Positions 7,113 through 16,595 are shown, counted from the first letter of the stretch. The stretch: 64,000 nt of DNA from Flavonifractor sp. An10 (GCF_002161215.1 NZ_NFMB01000006.1:62001-126000); one strand, 5' to 3'. Translations and numbers: made by a program. The notes: generated from the letters alone by a model not told the origin.

Positions 7113-9413
7113 ATGGAAGTCGGAAGAAGCATCCCCCGCGTGGACGCGGCCGACAAGGTCACCGGCCGCGCCAAGTATACCGACGACCTCTGCCCCCATC
7201 CCGTGCTGGAGGCGGCGGTGCTCCACAGCACCATCGCCAACGGCTGGGTGAAATCCATGGATATCTCGGAGGCCCAGGCCCTGCCCGGGGTGGTGAAGGT
7301 GCTCACCTGCTTTGACGTGCCGGACATCCAGTACCCCACCCCCGGCCACCCCTGGAGCGTGGAGGCGGCCCACCAGGACGTGGCCGACCGGAAGCTGCTC
7401 AACCGCCGCGTGCGCATCTACGGGGACGACATCGCCGCCGTGGTGGCGGAGGATCTGATCACCGCCCACCGGGCGCTGAAGCTGATCAGGGTGGAGTACG
7501 AGGAGTACCCCGTGGCCCTGGAGCCGGAGGGGGCCATGGCCGAGGGGTTCCCCCCCATCCACGAGGAGCACCCGGACAACGTGCTGGCCCGGATGGATCT
7601 CCGCACCCCCATCCGGGGCGGGGAGTTTGAGACCGTGGAGGACGTGCTGTCCAGCCCTAAATTCCGCCAGTTCCAGGGGCACTATGAGACCCAGCAGGTG
7701 CAGCACTGCCACATCGAAAACCCGGTCTCCTTCGCCTACATGGAGTCAGGGCGCATTACGGTGGTCACCTCCACCCAGATCCCCCACATCGTCCGCCGGG
7801 TGATCGGACAGGCCCTGGGCATCGGCTGGGGCTCCATCCGGGTGGTCAAGCCCTACATCGGCGGCGGCTTCGGCAACAAGCAGGAGGTGCTCTACGAGCC
7901 CCTCAACGCCTGGCTCACCACCCAGGTGGGGGGCCGGTGCGTGCGCCTGGACGTTTCCAGGGAGGAGACCTTCCAGAACACCCGCTCCCGCCACCCCATC
8001 TCCTTTGACGTGGCCGCGGCGGTGGACGAGGACGGCACCCTCATGGCCCGGTACTGCAAGGCCGTGTCCAACCAGGGGGGCTACGCCTCCCACGGCAACG
8101 CCATCGTGGCCAACGCCGTCACCGGCTACCGCCAGCTGTACTTAGACCAGATCGGCCACCACGCCCAGGCCCTCACCGTCTACACCAACCGGCCCGCCCC
8201 CGGCGCCATGCGGGGGTACGGCATCCCCCAGTGCAACTTCGCCTCCGAGTGCTTTATGGAGGACATTGCCCGGGAAATGGGGCTGGATCCCCTGGAGTTC
8301 CGCAAGAAAAACGCCATGCCCCTGGGCTATGTAGACCCCTTCAACGGCATCACCTGCCACTCCACCGCCCTGCGGGAGTGCATCGACAAGGGCGCGGCGT
8401 ACATCGGCTGGGACGAGCTGCGGGAGAAGTACAAAAACCAGACCGGCCCGGTGCGCCGGGGGGTGGGCATGGCCTGCTTCTCCTACAAGACCGGCGTGTA
8501 CCCCATCTCCCTGGAGACCTCCTCCGCCCGCATGGTGCTCAACCAGGACGGCACGGTACAGCTCCACCTGGGGGCCACCGAGATCGGCCAGGGGGGCGAC
8601 ACCGTGTTCTCCCAGATGGCCGCCCAGGCCATCGGCATCCCCACCGAGGACGTGCACATCATCTCCTTCCAGGACACCGACACCGCCCCCTTTGACACCG
8701 GGGCCTACGCCTCCCGGCAGACCTACGTCACCGGCAAGGCCATCAAGAAGGTGGGGGAGGAGTTCCGGGCCAAGCTCCTCTCCTACGCCGCCGAGCTCTT
8801 CCCCGACGCCGACGGCCTGACCATCCTCCACCGGCACATCGCCGACGGCAGCGGGGAGAAGCTCATCTCCCTGGCCGACCTGGCCCTCAACGCCTTCTAC
8901 TCCCTGGAGCACTCGGTGCACATCACCGCCGAGGACACCAACCACTGCAAGGACAACACCTTCGCCTTCGGCTGCTGTTTCGCCGAGGTGGAGGTGGACA
9001 TTCCCGTGGGCAAGATCAAGGTGCTGCGCATCGTCAACGTCCACGACTCCGGCAGGCTGATCAACCCCCAGCTGGCCGAGGCCCAGGTTCACGGCGGCAT
9101 GAGCATGGGGCTGGGCTACGCCCTCAGCGAGGAGATGAAGTTCGACCCAAAGACCGGCCGGCTGCTCAACGGCAACCTGCTGGACTACAAGCTGCCCACC
9201 GCCATGGATCACCCGGAGCTGAAGGCCCTGTTCGTGGAGACGGTTGACCCCTCCGGCCCCTTCGGCAACAAGGCCCTGGGCGAGCCCCCCGCCATCCCCG
9301 TGGCCCCCGCCGTGCGCAACGCGGTGCTCTACGCCACCGGCGTGGCGGTGAACTCCCTGCCCATGAGCCCTCAGCACATGGTGGAGGAATTTCAGAGAGG
9401 AGGGCTGATCTGA
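7113..9413 (+). CDS. xdhA: Xanthine dehydrogenase-type molybdenum hydroxylase, molybdopterin-binding subunit
   Basis: 766 residues when started at the ATG with AAAGGAGG 11 bases upstream; an upstream in-frame ATG has no ribosome site. This is the large subunit of a heterotrimeric hydroxylase that hydroxylates purines or related N-heterocycles. Visible: an N-terminal aldehyde oxidase/xanthine dehydrogenase hammerhead-type domain (about 15-125), the cofactor motif GGGFGNKQE (about 250), AMRGYGIPQ (about 368), and the catalytic glutamate in ALGEPPAIP (about 722). The FAD and 2Fe-2S subunits follow with 3 nt spacing and a 4 nt overlap. A MocA-like cytidylyltransferase lies nearby. The substrate is uncertain: xanthine is likeliest, but nicotinate-type or selenium-dependent relatives share these motifs. 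Confidence 0.9.
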   Translation: MEVGRSIPRVDAADKVTGRAKYTDDLCPHPVLEAAVLHSTIANGWVKSMDISEAQALPGVVKVLTCFDVPDIQYPTPGHPWSVEAAHQDVADRKLLNRRVRIYGDDIAAVVAEDLITAHRALKLIRVEYEEYPVALEPEGAMAEGFPPIHEEHPDNVLARMDLRTPIRGGEFETVEDVLSSPKFRQFQGHYETQQVQHCHIENPVSFAYMESGRITVVTSTQIPHIVRRVIGQALGIGWGSIRVVKPYIGGGFGNKQEVLYEPLNAWLTTQVGGRCVRLDVSREETFQNTRSRHPISFDVAAAVDEDGTLMARYCKAVSNQGGYASHGNAIVANAVTGYRQLYLDQIGHHAQALTVYTNRPAPGAMRGYGIPQCNFASECFMEDIAREMGLDPLEFRKKNAMPLGYVDPFNGITCHSTALRECIDKGAAYIGWDELREKYKNQTGPVRRGVGMACFSYKTGVYPISLETSSARMVLNQDGTVQLHLGATEIGQGGDTVFSQMAAQAIGIPTEDVHIISFQDTDTAPFDTGAYASRQTYVTGKAIKKVGEEFRAKLLSYAAELFPDADGLTILHRHIADGSGEKLISLADLALNAFYSLEHSVHITAEDTNHCKDNTFAFGCCFAEVEVDIPVGKIKVLRIVNVHDSGRLINPQLAEAQVHGGMSMGLGYALSEEMKFDPKTGRLLNGNLLDYKLPTAMDHPELKALFVETVDPSGPFGNKALGEPPAIPVAPAVRNAVLYATGVAVNSLPMSPQHMVEEFQRGGLI

Positions 9414-9416
9414 GCC

Positions 9417-10298
9417 ATGTATGACATCCAATCCATCTATCAGGCCACGTCGGTGGACGACGCCATCCGGGCCCTCCAGGCCGACCCCTCCGCCCTCGTG
9501 ATCGCCGGGGGCACCGACGTGCTCATCAAGATCCGGGAGGGCAAGCTGGCGGGCTGCTCCCTGGTGTCCATCCACAATCTCACCGGCGAGCTCTCCGGCG
9601 TCACCCTCTCCCCCGGCGGCGACGTGGAGATCGGCCCCCTCACCACCTTCCGGGGGGTGACCTTCTCCGACGTGATCCGCCAGACCGTCCCCGTGCTGGG
9701 GGAGGCGGCGGACATGGCCGGCGGGCCCCAGCTGCGGGCCGCGGGCACCATCGGCGGCAACGTGTGCAACGGCATCACCTCCGCCGACACGGCCTCCACC
9801 CTGGTGGCCCTGGACGCGGTGCTGCGGGTGCGGGGCCCCAAGGGGGAGCGGGACGTGCCCATCTCCGAGTGGTACCAGGGGGTGGGCAGGGTGGCCCTGG
9901 CCCCCTACGAGCTGCTGGTGAAGATCATCATCCCCCGCGACAACTACGCAGGGTATACCGGCCACTACATCAAATACGCACAGCGAGCCGCCATGGACAT
10001 CGCCACCCTGGGGGTGAGCTGCCTGGTGAAGCTCACCGACGACAAAAAGACGGTGGACGACGCGGCCCTGGCCTTCGGCGTGGCCGGGCCGGTGCCCATG
10101 CGCGCCCCCTCCGCCGAGGCGGCGGTGCGGGGCCTGCCCATCGAGGAGGCCATCGCCGTCATCGGCAAGGCCGCCCTGGCCGACGTGAACCCCCGCACCA
10201 GCTGGCGGGCGTCCAAGGAATTCCGCATCCAGCTCATTGAGGAGCTCTCCCCCCGCGCCCTGCGGGAGGCGGCCCGGAAGGGAGGCGCCGACGTATGA
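9417..10298 (+). CDS. xdhB: Xanthine dehydrogenase FAD-binding subunit
   Basis: 293 residues, normal for the separate FAD subunit (CoxM/XdhB type). The FAD-binding loop VIAGGTDVLIKIREG is at about residues 29-43 and the second FAD motif AAGTIGGNVCNG at about 108-119; the C-terminal CO dehydrogenase flavoprotein domain runs from about residue 180. The subunit passes electrons from the Fe-S subunit to NAD+ or another acceptor. It starts 3 bases after the xdhA stop and overlaps the start of the Fe-S subunit by 4 bases (ATGA), so all three subunits are translated together. Confidence 0.92.
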   Translation: MYDIQSIYQATSVDDAIRALQADPSALVIAGGTDVLIKIREGKLAGCSLVSIHNLTGELSGVTLSPGGDVEIGPLTTFRGVTFSDVIRQTVPVLGEAADMAGGPQLRAAGTIGGNVCNGITSADTASTLVALDAVLRVRGPKGERDVPISEWYQGVGRVALAPYELLVKIIIPRDNYAGYTGHYIKYAQRAAMDIATLGVSCLVKLTDDKKTVDDAALAFGVAGPVPMRAPSAEAAVRGLPIEEAIAVIGKAALADVNPRTSWRASKEFRIQLIEELSPRALREAARKGGADV

Positions 10299-10780
10299 TC
10301 GAGATTCTGCGCTGCACTGTGAACAACAAGCCGGTGGAGATCGGCATCGACCCCCGGGAGTCTCTGGCCGACACCCTGCGGGAGCGGCTGGGCCTGACCA
10401 GCGTGAAGAAGGGCTGTGAGGTGGGGGAGTGCGGGGCCTGCACCGTCCTGGTGGACGGGGAGGCCATCGACTCCTGCATCTACCTGTCCGTGTGGGCCCA
10501 GGGAAAGACCATCCTCACCGTGGAGGGCCTCCAGGATCCCGACGGGGGCCTCTCCCCCATCCAGAGGGCCTTCGTGGAGGAGGCCGCCGTCCAGTGCGGC
10601 TTCTGCACCCCCGGCATCATCATGTCCGCTGTGGAGATCGTGGGCTCCGGCAAGCAGTACACCCGGGACGAGCTGCGCAAGCTCATCTCCGGCCACCTGT
10701 GCCGCTGCACCGGCTACCAGAACATCCTCAACGCCGTGGAGCGGGCCGTCAACGAGGCCCATAAATTCGTGGGGAAATAA
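10295..10780 (+). CDS. xdhC: Xanthine dehydrogenase 2Fe-2S subunit
   Basis: 161 residues holding two [2Fe-2S] clusters. The ferredoxin-like N-terminal cluster motif is GCEVGECGACTVLVDG (about 40-55) with the fourth Cys near residue 68; the C-terminal helical cluster motifs are CGFCTPGIIMSA (about 104-115) and LCRCTGYQNI (about 136-145). The arrangement is complete and intact. It carries electrons from the molybdenum site to the FAD subunit. It is the last gene of the operon; a 12 bp hairpin lies 50 bases after the stop. Confidence 0.93.
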   Translation: MIEILRCTVNNKPVEIGIDPRESLADTLRERLGLTSVKKGCEVGECGACTVLVDGEAIDSCIYLSVWAQGKTILTVEGLQDPDGGLSPIQRAFVEEAAVQCGFCTPGIIMSAVEIVGSGKQYTRDELRKLISGHLCRCTGYQNILNAVERAVNEAHKFVGK

Positions 10781-11334
10781 TCTGCCAATGGGGGCCATCC
10801 CCCCGGGGGCGGGCCTGCCCGGCCGGGGCACCGCTTTCTTTCCGAAGAAAGCGGTGGTAAAGAAAGGGCCGGGGGGAATCTTCCCCCCGGCGCCCCCCAA
10901 AAAACGGGGGTTCATGGCGGCGGTGCGCTGCGTTTGGCCTGCAAAGACCAGCCGCGCATCGCCGCCCGTTTTATTGTCTCTCATGTTACAGGCGCTGCCG
11001 CGCCTCGGGCGGCACGCATCGGGATTACCCTGCAAGCCCTGAAAGCTACTGCGCTGTACCAACTTGGCCCGCCGGGCCGCCATCGGTGCCATGCCTCCGA
11101 AAAACTTTGGTGGTTGTGGTAATTATATCCGTAGGGGCGACCTGCGGTCGCCCGCCCCGAGCCGAGGGGGCGTTACGGCGTCGGCCCAAGCTGCGGATCG
11201 TTCGCTTCCGCGTAAACGCGAAAGCTCATTCCCTCCGCTGGGCCTCCTTCTCCCCACCGAACCCGCTTCGCTGGGCTTCGGCGGGGCCCCGGCCGGGCAG
11301 GCCCGCACGGGCGGCGCGTCAGGGATGCCGCGCC
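10781..11334. repeat. Intergenic tile mosaic downstream of the hydroxylase operon (no gene)
   Basis: About 550 bases without a gene. It opens with a 12 bp hairpin CACCGCTTTCTT/AAGAAAGCGGTG (10829-10856) that may terminate the xdh operon. It continues with a block related, in inverted orientation, to 4080-4160 (shared text CGATGCGTGCCRCCCGAGG read on one strand). Then come a GGGGCGACCTGCGGTCGCCC tile (about 11135-11154), the 80-base GTCGGCCCAAGCTGCGG block (11180-11258) nearly identical to 3893-3971, and a GCGTCAGGGATGCCGCGCCC tile (about 11316-11335). The last tile supplies the stop codon of the minus-strand anti-sigma gene. Confidence 0.72.
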
Positions 11335-12591
11335 CTACGGCAGGGAGATGGTCTCCCCCCGGATGGTAATGGAGGCGATGTCGTCCAGCTCCACCGGCTC
11401 GTCAAAAGACCAGAAGTCATAGCGCAGGCCGGCATCTTCCCCGATGGCCGCCCCGCCGATCTGGATGCGCAGGGGTACCTGTGTGCCGTCCTTCCGGGTG
11501 AGCACCACATGGCCCACGCTGCTCTCCGGGCTGTCCCGGTAGAACACCGCCAGGCTCAGGGGGGACAGGTGGATTTTCTCCACCTGCACACCGCCTATGG
11601 CCCGGCCCGGAGCCTGTTCCCAGGCGTCCACCGGCTGGAGTTCCAGCGGGAAGGTGACGTTGAGGGGGATGGGCTCCTCGGGGCCGTGGTAGGAGCCGCT
11701 GACGAACACGTATTCCACCTGCTCCGGCGTCACGCCGGTGGTGATGGTGTCCTCGCCGTGCTCCACCTTCACCCACTCGGTCTCCCCGGGGTATCGGTCG
11801 ATGCCCTCCGCGCCGGGGATGTAGGGATAGGCATCGCCTGTCAGATCGTGGAACTGCTCGTCAAAGAGCACCAGGGCGTGGAACCGGCCTTCCCCGTCGA
11901 AGCCCACAGCGGAGAGGACATAGTCGCCGTTGTCCGGGTCGGTCACCGTATTCTGCCCCGGCAGGGCCACGGCCCTGCCGTCCACAAGGGTGGTCTGAAT
12001 GGGCTTCTCGGGCAGCGTTACGGGGAGCACCGCGTCAAAAGTCCGCCGGGAGGAGTCCGCGGAGCCGACGGTCAGCGCGGCGGGCTGGCTGAAGTCCGCG
12101 CCGAAGAGCAGCTTTTCCACCAGCAGGGTATCTGTGTCCGGGTCGCAGGAAATCACCCCGCCCCCGAACCGGGCGACGGCCCCCAGGTTTTCGGCGGAGA
12201 TGCCGCCGCCCACGGCGGTGTGGTCGTTGAACCGGCCCCCCTCCAGGTCGGTGAGGGTGTAGTAGACCCGGGCGCTGTACCCGTCGGTGACAGCCTCCAG
12301 CAGGCGGATCTCCACGCCGTTGACCGTGGCAGTGCCCTCCAGCGCCTGGCCGTAGGGGGCAAAAGACCCCAGGTGGGCCGACAGCGCCTGCCGGATGGAG
12401 GGCCCCGCCGCCAGGGCGGTGGCGGTCAGCGCCCCGCACAGGGCCAGGGCCAGGGCGGCCCGCCGGCCCAGCCGCCGCCGTGGCCTTTTCCCCTCTGCCG
12501 GGCCCTCTGCCAGCAGCTCCTCCAGCCGCTCCATAGCCGCCGAGCCGGGGGCCAGGCTGTCCATCTCCCGCCTATAGTCGCTCTGAAACAT
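11335..12591 (-). CDS. Membrane-anchored anti-sigma factor, DUF4179-like
   Basis: 418 residues. The first 50 are cytoplasmic and charged (MFQSDYRREMDSL...), then a single hydrophobic span (about 47-63, LALALCGALTATALAAG), then a large extracytoplasmic beta-rich domain, the arrangement of DUF4179 anti-sigma factors. It overlaps the preceding ECF sigma gene by 20 bases, the usual organisation for a sigma/anti-sigma pair. The protein would hold the sigma factor at the membrane until an envelope signal releases it. Its stop codon TAG lies inside a palindromic tile, so the C terminus (ETISLP) may be slightly altered by that insertion. Confidence 0.85.
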   Translation of the reverse strand: MFQSDYRREMDSLAPGSAAMERLEELLAEGPAEGKRPRRRLGRRAALALALCGALTATALAAGPSIRQALSAHLGSFAPYGQALEGTATVNGVEIRLLEAVTDGYSARVYYTLTDLEGGRFNDHTAVGGGISAENLGAVARFGGGVISCDPDTDTLLVEKLLFGADFSQPAALTVGSADSSRRTFDAVLPVTLPEKPIQTTLVDGRAVALPGQNTVTDPDNGDYVLSAVGFDGEGRFHALVLFDEQFHDLTGDAYPYIPGAEGIDRYPGETEWVKVEHGEDTITTGVTPEQVEYVFVSGSYHGPEEPIPLNVTFPLELQPVDAWEQAPGRAIGGVQVEKIHLSPLSLAVFYRDSPESSVGHVVLTRKDGTQVPLRIQIGGAAIGEDAGLRYDFWSFDEPVELDDIASITIRGETISLP

Positions 12592-13063
12592 CGTCGTCCT
12601 CCTTCAGCGCCTCCCGCAGCATGGCCCGGGCCCGGAACAGCCGGGACTTCACCGCGCTCTCGCTTTTGCCGGTGATTTTGGCGATCTCCGCCACGCTCAG
12701 CTCCTCGTAGTAGTACAGGTGCACAGCCGTCCGGTACTTGGCGGGCAGAGCCAGCACCGCCTCCACCACGCCGCCGTCCTCGTGCTCCGGGGCGGGCAGG
12801 GAGTCCATCAGGGGCCCCTCCCGCCGCCGCCAGGGGGCGCGGAACCAGTCGTTGGCGCAGTTGGCCGCCACCCGCAGCAGCCAGGCCCGGGCGTGCGCCC
12901 GGTCGGCAAAGTCCGGCCCGGCCCGCAGCAGGCGGACGAACACCTCCTGCATGATGTCCTCCGCGTCGGCCCGGCTGCCCGTCCGGGCGTAGGCCAGGCG
13001 GTAGATGGCCGGGGCGTAGGCCCTCGCCAGCTCCGCCGGCTCCCGCCAGTTTTCGCCGTCCAC
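12572..13063 (-). CDS. ECF-type RNA polymerase sigma factor
   Basis: 163 residues, typical of an extracytoplasmic-function sigma factor. Region 2 is at about 14-75, with SRADAEDIMQEVFVRLL (residues 29-45) as the region 2.2 core-binding helix and a Trp/Arg-rich region 2.4. Region 4 is at about 100-155, with LPAKYRTAVHLYYYEELSVAEIAK and the helix-turn-helix GKSESAVKSRLFRARAML. It precedes and overlaps the anti-sigma gene. The pair probably senses envelope stress and autoregulates; no matching promoter pair can be claimed from this window alone. Confidence 0.92.
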   Translation of the reverse strand: MDGENWREPAELARAYAPAIYRLAYARTGSRADAEDIMQEVFVRLLRAGPDFADRAHARAWLLRVAANCANDWFRAPWRRREGPLMDSLPAPEHEDGGVVEAVLALPAKYRTAVHLYYYEELSVAEIAKITGKSESAVKSRLFRARAMLREALKEDDDVSERL

Positions 13064-13127
13064 GGCCCTCCCTCCTTTCCATCCTATTCTACCTGATACA
13101 CGCGCCGGCGGGGCATTTGGTTGCAGA

Positions 13128-13164
13128 AAAACACAAAAAAATTCCGGGCAGGACTGCCCGGAAT
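13128..13164 (-). terminator. Rho-independent terminator of the P-type ATPase gene
   Basis: Perfect 10 bp stem ATTCCGGGCA/TGCCCGGAAT (13141-13164) with a 4 nt loop. On the minus strand it is followed by a long T-rich tract (13128-13144). It lies just beyond the ATPase stop codon. Confidence 0.9.
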
Positions 13165-13171
13165 GGAAGTG

Positions 13172-15817
13172 CTATGGGCGCCCGGCGGGGATCTTCTCCG
13201 CCGGGCGCCGCTTTTTGGGCCGGGCGCGGCGGCGGGCGATGGCCTTGGCGCACTCGCACACCGCCACCGGCGTCACCGCCAGGGCCAGCACCGCCGCCCA
13301 CTGGATGGGGCTCATGGGCACGGTGCGGAACACCGCCTGGAGGGGGGGCACGCAGAGCACCGCCAGCTGCATGACCAGGCCGATGAGGAAGGCGCGGTTC
13401 ATGGCCGGGTTGGAGAACACCCCGATGTGGAACAGGGAGGCCTCCTCGCTGCGCACGTCGAAGGCGTGGAAGAGCTGGGAGAGGGTGAGGGTGGCGAAGG
13501 CCATGGTGTTGGCGGCGGCCATGGGGGCGGCGGGGCCGGGGAGCACCCAGCCCCCCAGCAGCCAGGCCGCCAGGGTGAGGGCCCCCACCATCGCCCCCTG
13601 CCAGGCCAGGCGGCGGGCGAAGCCGTGGGCGAAGAGGGAGGCGTGGGGATCCCGGGGGGGCCGGGCCATGGCCCCCTCCTCCACCGGCTCCACCCCCAGG
13701 GCCAGGGCGGGCAGGGAGTCGGTGACCAGATTGAGCCACAGCAGCTGCACCGGCGCCAGGGGCATCTGGGGGAAGCGGAACAGGGTGGCGCAGAAGATGG
13801 TGAGGATCTCCCCGATGTTGCAGGAGAGCAGGTAGTGGATGGCCTTCTTGATGTTGGCGTAGATGCCCCGGCCCTCCTCCACGGCGGCGACGATGGTGGC
13901 GAAGTTGTCGTCGGTGAGGATCATGTCCGCCGCACCCTTTGCCACGTCGGTGCCGCTCAGGCCCATGGCGCAGCCGATGTCGGCGGCCTTGAGGGCGGGG
14001 GCGTCGTTGACCCCGTCGCCGGTCATGGCCGCCACCTTCCCCCGGGCCTGCCACGCCTGGACGATGCGCATCTTGTGCTCCGGCGACACCCGGGCATAGA
14101 CGGAGAATTTGTCCACCTCCTCCTCCAGCACCTCCTGGGGGAGAAAGTCCAGATCGTCGCCGGTGAGGGCCAGGTCGCCGGGGCGGCAGATGCCCAGCTC
14201 CCGGGCGATGGCAACGGCGGTGAGCTTGTGGTCGCCGGTGATCATCACCGGCCGGATGCCGGCGGCAAAGCACCGCTCCACCGCCGCCTTTACCTCTGGC
14301 CGGGGCGGGTCGATCATGCCGATGAGGCCGGCGAAGGTGAGGCCCTGCTCCAGCACGGCGCTGCTGAGCTGGGCCGGCAGGAGGGCCAGATCCTTGTACG
14401 CCACCCCCAGCACCCGCAGGGCCCGGGAGGCCATGGCCTCGTTGCGCGCCTCCAGCCGCCGGGCGGCGGCGGAATCCAGCCTGCACCGGCGAGAGAGCAC
14501 GTCGGGGGCCCCCTTGACGCACACCCGGTACCCCCCGCCGGGCTTGGCGTGGACGGTGGTCATCAGCTTGCGCTCCGAGTCGAAGGGCAGCTCCCCCCGC
14601 CGGGGCCACGCCCCCTCCAGCTCGTTCTTGTCCAGGCCCTCTTTGGCGGCGGCGGTCACCAGGGCCGCCTCGGTGGGGTCGCCGGTGCTCACCGGCTCCC
14701 TCCCCTTCCAGGTCAGGGCGGCGTCGGAGCAAAGAGCCCCGATGGTGAGGGCGGTCTCCCGCCCCGACGGGCGGGGCGTCCACACCTCCACCACGGTCAT
14801 TTTGTTCTGGGTGAGCGTGCCCGTCTTGTCCGAGCAGATCACCCCCGCGCAGCCCAGGGTCTCCACGGCGGGGAGCTTTTTGACGATGGCCCGGCGCTTT
14901 GCCATGCGCCCCACGCCCAGGGCCAGCACGATGGTGACGATGGCGGGCAGGCCCTCGGGGATGGCGGCCACCGCCAGGGACACGGCGGTGAGGAACATGT
15001 CCAGCATCCCCCGGCCCTGGAGCAGGCCCACCCCGAACATCACCGCGCACACGCACAGGCACACGAAGGACAGGGCCCTGGAGATCTCCGCCATCTTCTT
15101 CTGCAGGGGGGTCTCCCCCTCCTCCTGATCCAGCAGCAGGCCGGCGATGCGGCCCACCTCCGTGTCCATGCCGGTGGCAATGACCACCGCCGCGGCCCGC
15201 CCCCGGGTGAGCACCGTGGAGGCCATCACCAGGTTGGCCCGCTCCGCCAGGGGGGTGTCCTCCGGCAGGGCGGCCAGCACCCCCTTGCTCACCGGCGCGG
15301 ACTCGCCGGTGAGGGCGCTCTCGTCGGCCTGGAGGCCCGCCGCCTCCAGCAGGCGGGCGTCGGCGGGCACCAGATCCCCCGCCTCCAGGTGAATGATGTC
15401 GCCGGGCACCAGCCTGTCCGTCTCCAGCCGGATCAGCTTCCCGTCCCGCACCACCCGGGCCAGGGGGGCGGACATGTCCCGCAGGGCCGCCAGGGCCTTC
15501 TCCGCGCTGTCCTCCTGGGACAGGGAGATGCAGGCGTTGACCACCACGATCACCAGGATGATGGCCGCGTCCAGCCAGTCCTCCCCCCCGCTGGCCCACA
15601 GGCTCAGCCCCGCCGCCGCCAGCAGCACCAGCACCATGGGGTCGGTGAGCTGCCCCCACAGGCGGCGGAGGAGCCCCGGCCGCCTTCCCCCCTCCAGCCG
15701 GTTGGGGCCGTACCGCTCCAGCCGCCGCTCCGCCTCCCCCTGGGTCAGGCCCCGGGTTCGGTCGGTCTCCAGCTCTGCTATGGCCTGCTGTGCGCTGTAT
15801 GTATGCCATGCGCCCAT
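13172..15817 (-). CDS. Calcium-translocating P-type ATPase (P2 type)
   Basis: 881 residues from the ATG of MGAWHTYSAQQAIAELE; the frame extends further upstream but this start fits the family and has a GTGAGGGA site. Order of parts: N-terminal cation-ATPase domain (about 1-70), two membrane spans (about 50-90), actuator domain with TGES (about 167), phosphorylation site CSDKTGTLTQN (about 324-334, Asp about 326), nucleotide-binding domain with KGAPD (about 430), hinge TGDGVNDAPALK (about 599-610), and six C-terminal spans. The membrane motif CNIGEILTIF follows the hinge. It exports Ca2+ (possibly Mn2+) using ATP. It has its own extended -10 promoter candidate and terminator, so it is likely monocistronic. 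Confidence 0.93.
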   Translation of the reverse strand: MGAWHTYSAQQAIAELETDRTRGLTQGEAERRLERYGPNRLEGGRRPGLLRRLWGQLTDPMVLVLLAAAGLSLWASGGEDWLDAAIILVIVVVNACISLSQEDSAEKALAALRDMSAPLARVVRDGKLIRLETDRLVPGDIIHLEAGDLVPADARLLEAAGLQADESALTGESAPVSKGVLAALPEDTPLAERANLVMASTVLTRGRAAAVVIATGMDTEVGRIAGLLLDQEEGETPLQKKMAEISRALSFVCLCVCAVMFGVGLLQGRGMLDMFLTAVSLAVAAIPEGLPAIVTIVLALGVGRMAKRRAIVKKLPAVETLGCAGVICSDKTGTLTQNKMTVVEVWTPRPSGRETALTIGALCSDAALTWKGREPVSTGDPTEAALVTAAAKEGLDKNELEGAWPRRGELPFDSERKLMTTVHAKPGGGYRVCVKGAPDVLSRRCRLDSAAARRLEARNEAMASRALRVLGVAYKDLALLPAQLSSAVLEQGLTFAGLIGMIDPPRPEVKAAVERCFAAGIRPVMITGDHKLTAVAIARELGICRPGDLALTGDDLDFLPQEVLEEEVDKFSVYARVSPEHKMRIVQAWQARGKVAAMTGDGVNDAPALKAADIGCAMGLSGTDVAKGAADMILTDDNFATIVAAVEEGRGIYANIKKAIHYLLSCNIGEILTIFCATLFRFPQMPLAPVQLLWLNLVTDSLPALALGVEPVEEGAMARPPRDPHASLFAHGFARRLAWQGAMVGALTLAAWLLGGWVLPGPAAPMAAANTMAFATLTLSQLFHAFDVRSEEASLFHIGVFSNPAMNRAFLIGLVMQLAVLCVPPLQAVFRTVPMSPIQWAAVLALAVTPVAVCECAKAIARRRARPKKRRPAEKIPAGRP

Positions 15818-15861
15818 CGTCTGTTCCCTCACTTCCTGGATTTTTCCAATTTCTGGACTCC

Positions 15862-15870
15862 AGTATAGCA
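15862..15870 (-). promoter_or_regulatory. Extended -10 promoter candidate for the P-type ATPase
   Basis: On the minus strand TGCTATACT forms an extended -10 element about 45 bases before the ATG. No convincing -35 is seen at the right distance, so this rests on the -10 alone. Confidence 0.45.
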
Positions 15871-15908
15871 GAGGGCCCGTCCGATTTTGGGGGAATCCCG
15901 CCGGGCCG

Positions 15909-16595
15909 TCACATTTCCGGCAGACGCCCCGCCAGGCGGCGGAGGAAGGCGTCGTTGCTGGGCCGCTCCGGCGGCAGGCCGCCCATGAGGCGGGCATAGG
16001 GGGCGCCGCCCGCCCGGTGGAGGCGGCCCACCATGGCGCGGATGTTCTTCTCCACGCAGGCGTAGCTGGTGTGCTGGGCGGCCATGGCGGCGGCATAGGC
16101 CGCCTTCAGGGGGAGAGACTCCGCCCCGCCGGCGGCCAGGGCCCCGGCGGTGAGGGCCGCCGCCTCCAGCCCCAGGCCGGCGGCCCCCATCTCCTCCAGC
16201 ATGGCCCGGGCCGCCCGCACCCGGGGGCCGGGGCAGATGGAGCGCAGCAGGCTGGCCAGCTCCTCAAAATTCACCGGCTTGATATAGTAGTAGTTGGCCC
16301 CCAGGCGGCAGGCCAGGCTGGACACCGCGGGATCGGAGATCTGGGAGGTCACCACCACCACGGGGCCGCCGTCCCGCCGGCCCAGGGCCCGCAGCAGGCC
16401 CAGCCCGTCCAGCCCGGGCAGGATCAGATCCAGCACCACCGCGTCGGGCCGCTCCGTCCGGATGCGGGCCAGGGCCTCCAGCCCGTCCCGGGCCAGGCCG
16501 CACACCCGCAGGCCGTGGCGCTCCAGCAGGGCTGCGGAGAGCAGACGGGTCTCCTCCTGATCCTCCACCACCAGTACCCGCAGCTCCGCCGCCAT
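15909..16595 (-). CDS. Spo0A-like response regulator
   Basis: 228 residues. The receiver domain (about 4-118) has acidic residues ED at 11-12, phospho-acceptor Asp in VVLDLILPG (about 55), Thr in VVVVTSQ (about 84) and Lys in YYIKPV (about 106). The C-terminal half (about 125-225) follows the Spo0A DNA-binding domain pattern: LEEMGAAGLGL near its start, TSYACVEKNIRAMV as the recognition region, and PPERPSNDAFLRRLAG near the end, matching the Spo0A RPTNxEF segment. It is shorter and more Ala-rich than typical Spo0A, so it may be a paralogue. It follows an XRE regulator with a TAATG overlap. Upstream kinases or phosphotransfer proteins are not visible. Confidence 0.82.
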   Translation of the reverse strand: MAAELRVLVVEDQEETRLLSAALLERHGLRVCGLARDGLEALARIRTERPDAVVLDLILPGLDGLGLLRALGRRDGGPVVVVTSQISDPAVSSLACRLGANYYYIKPVNFEELASLLRSICPGPRVRAARAMLEEMGAAGLGLEAAALTAGALAAGGAESLPLKAAYAAAMAAQHTSYACVEKNIRAMVGRLHRAGGAPYARLMGGLPPERPSNDAFLRRLAGRLPEM

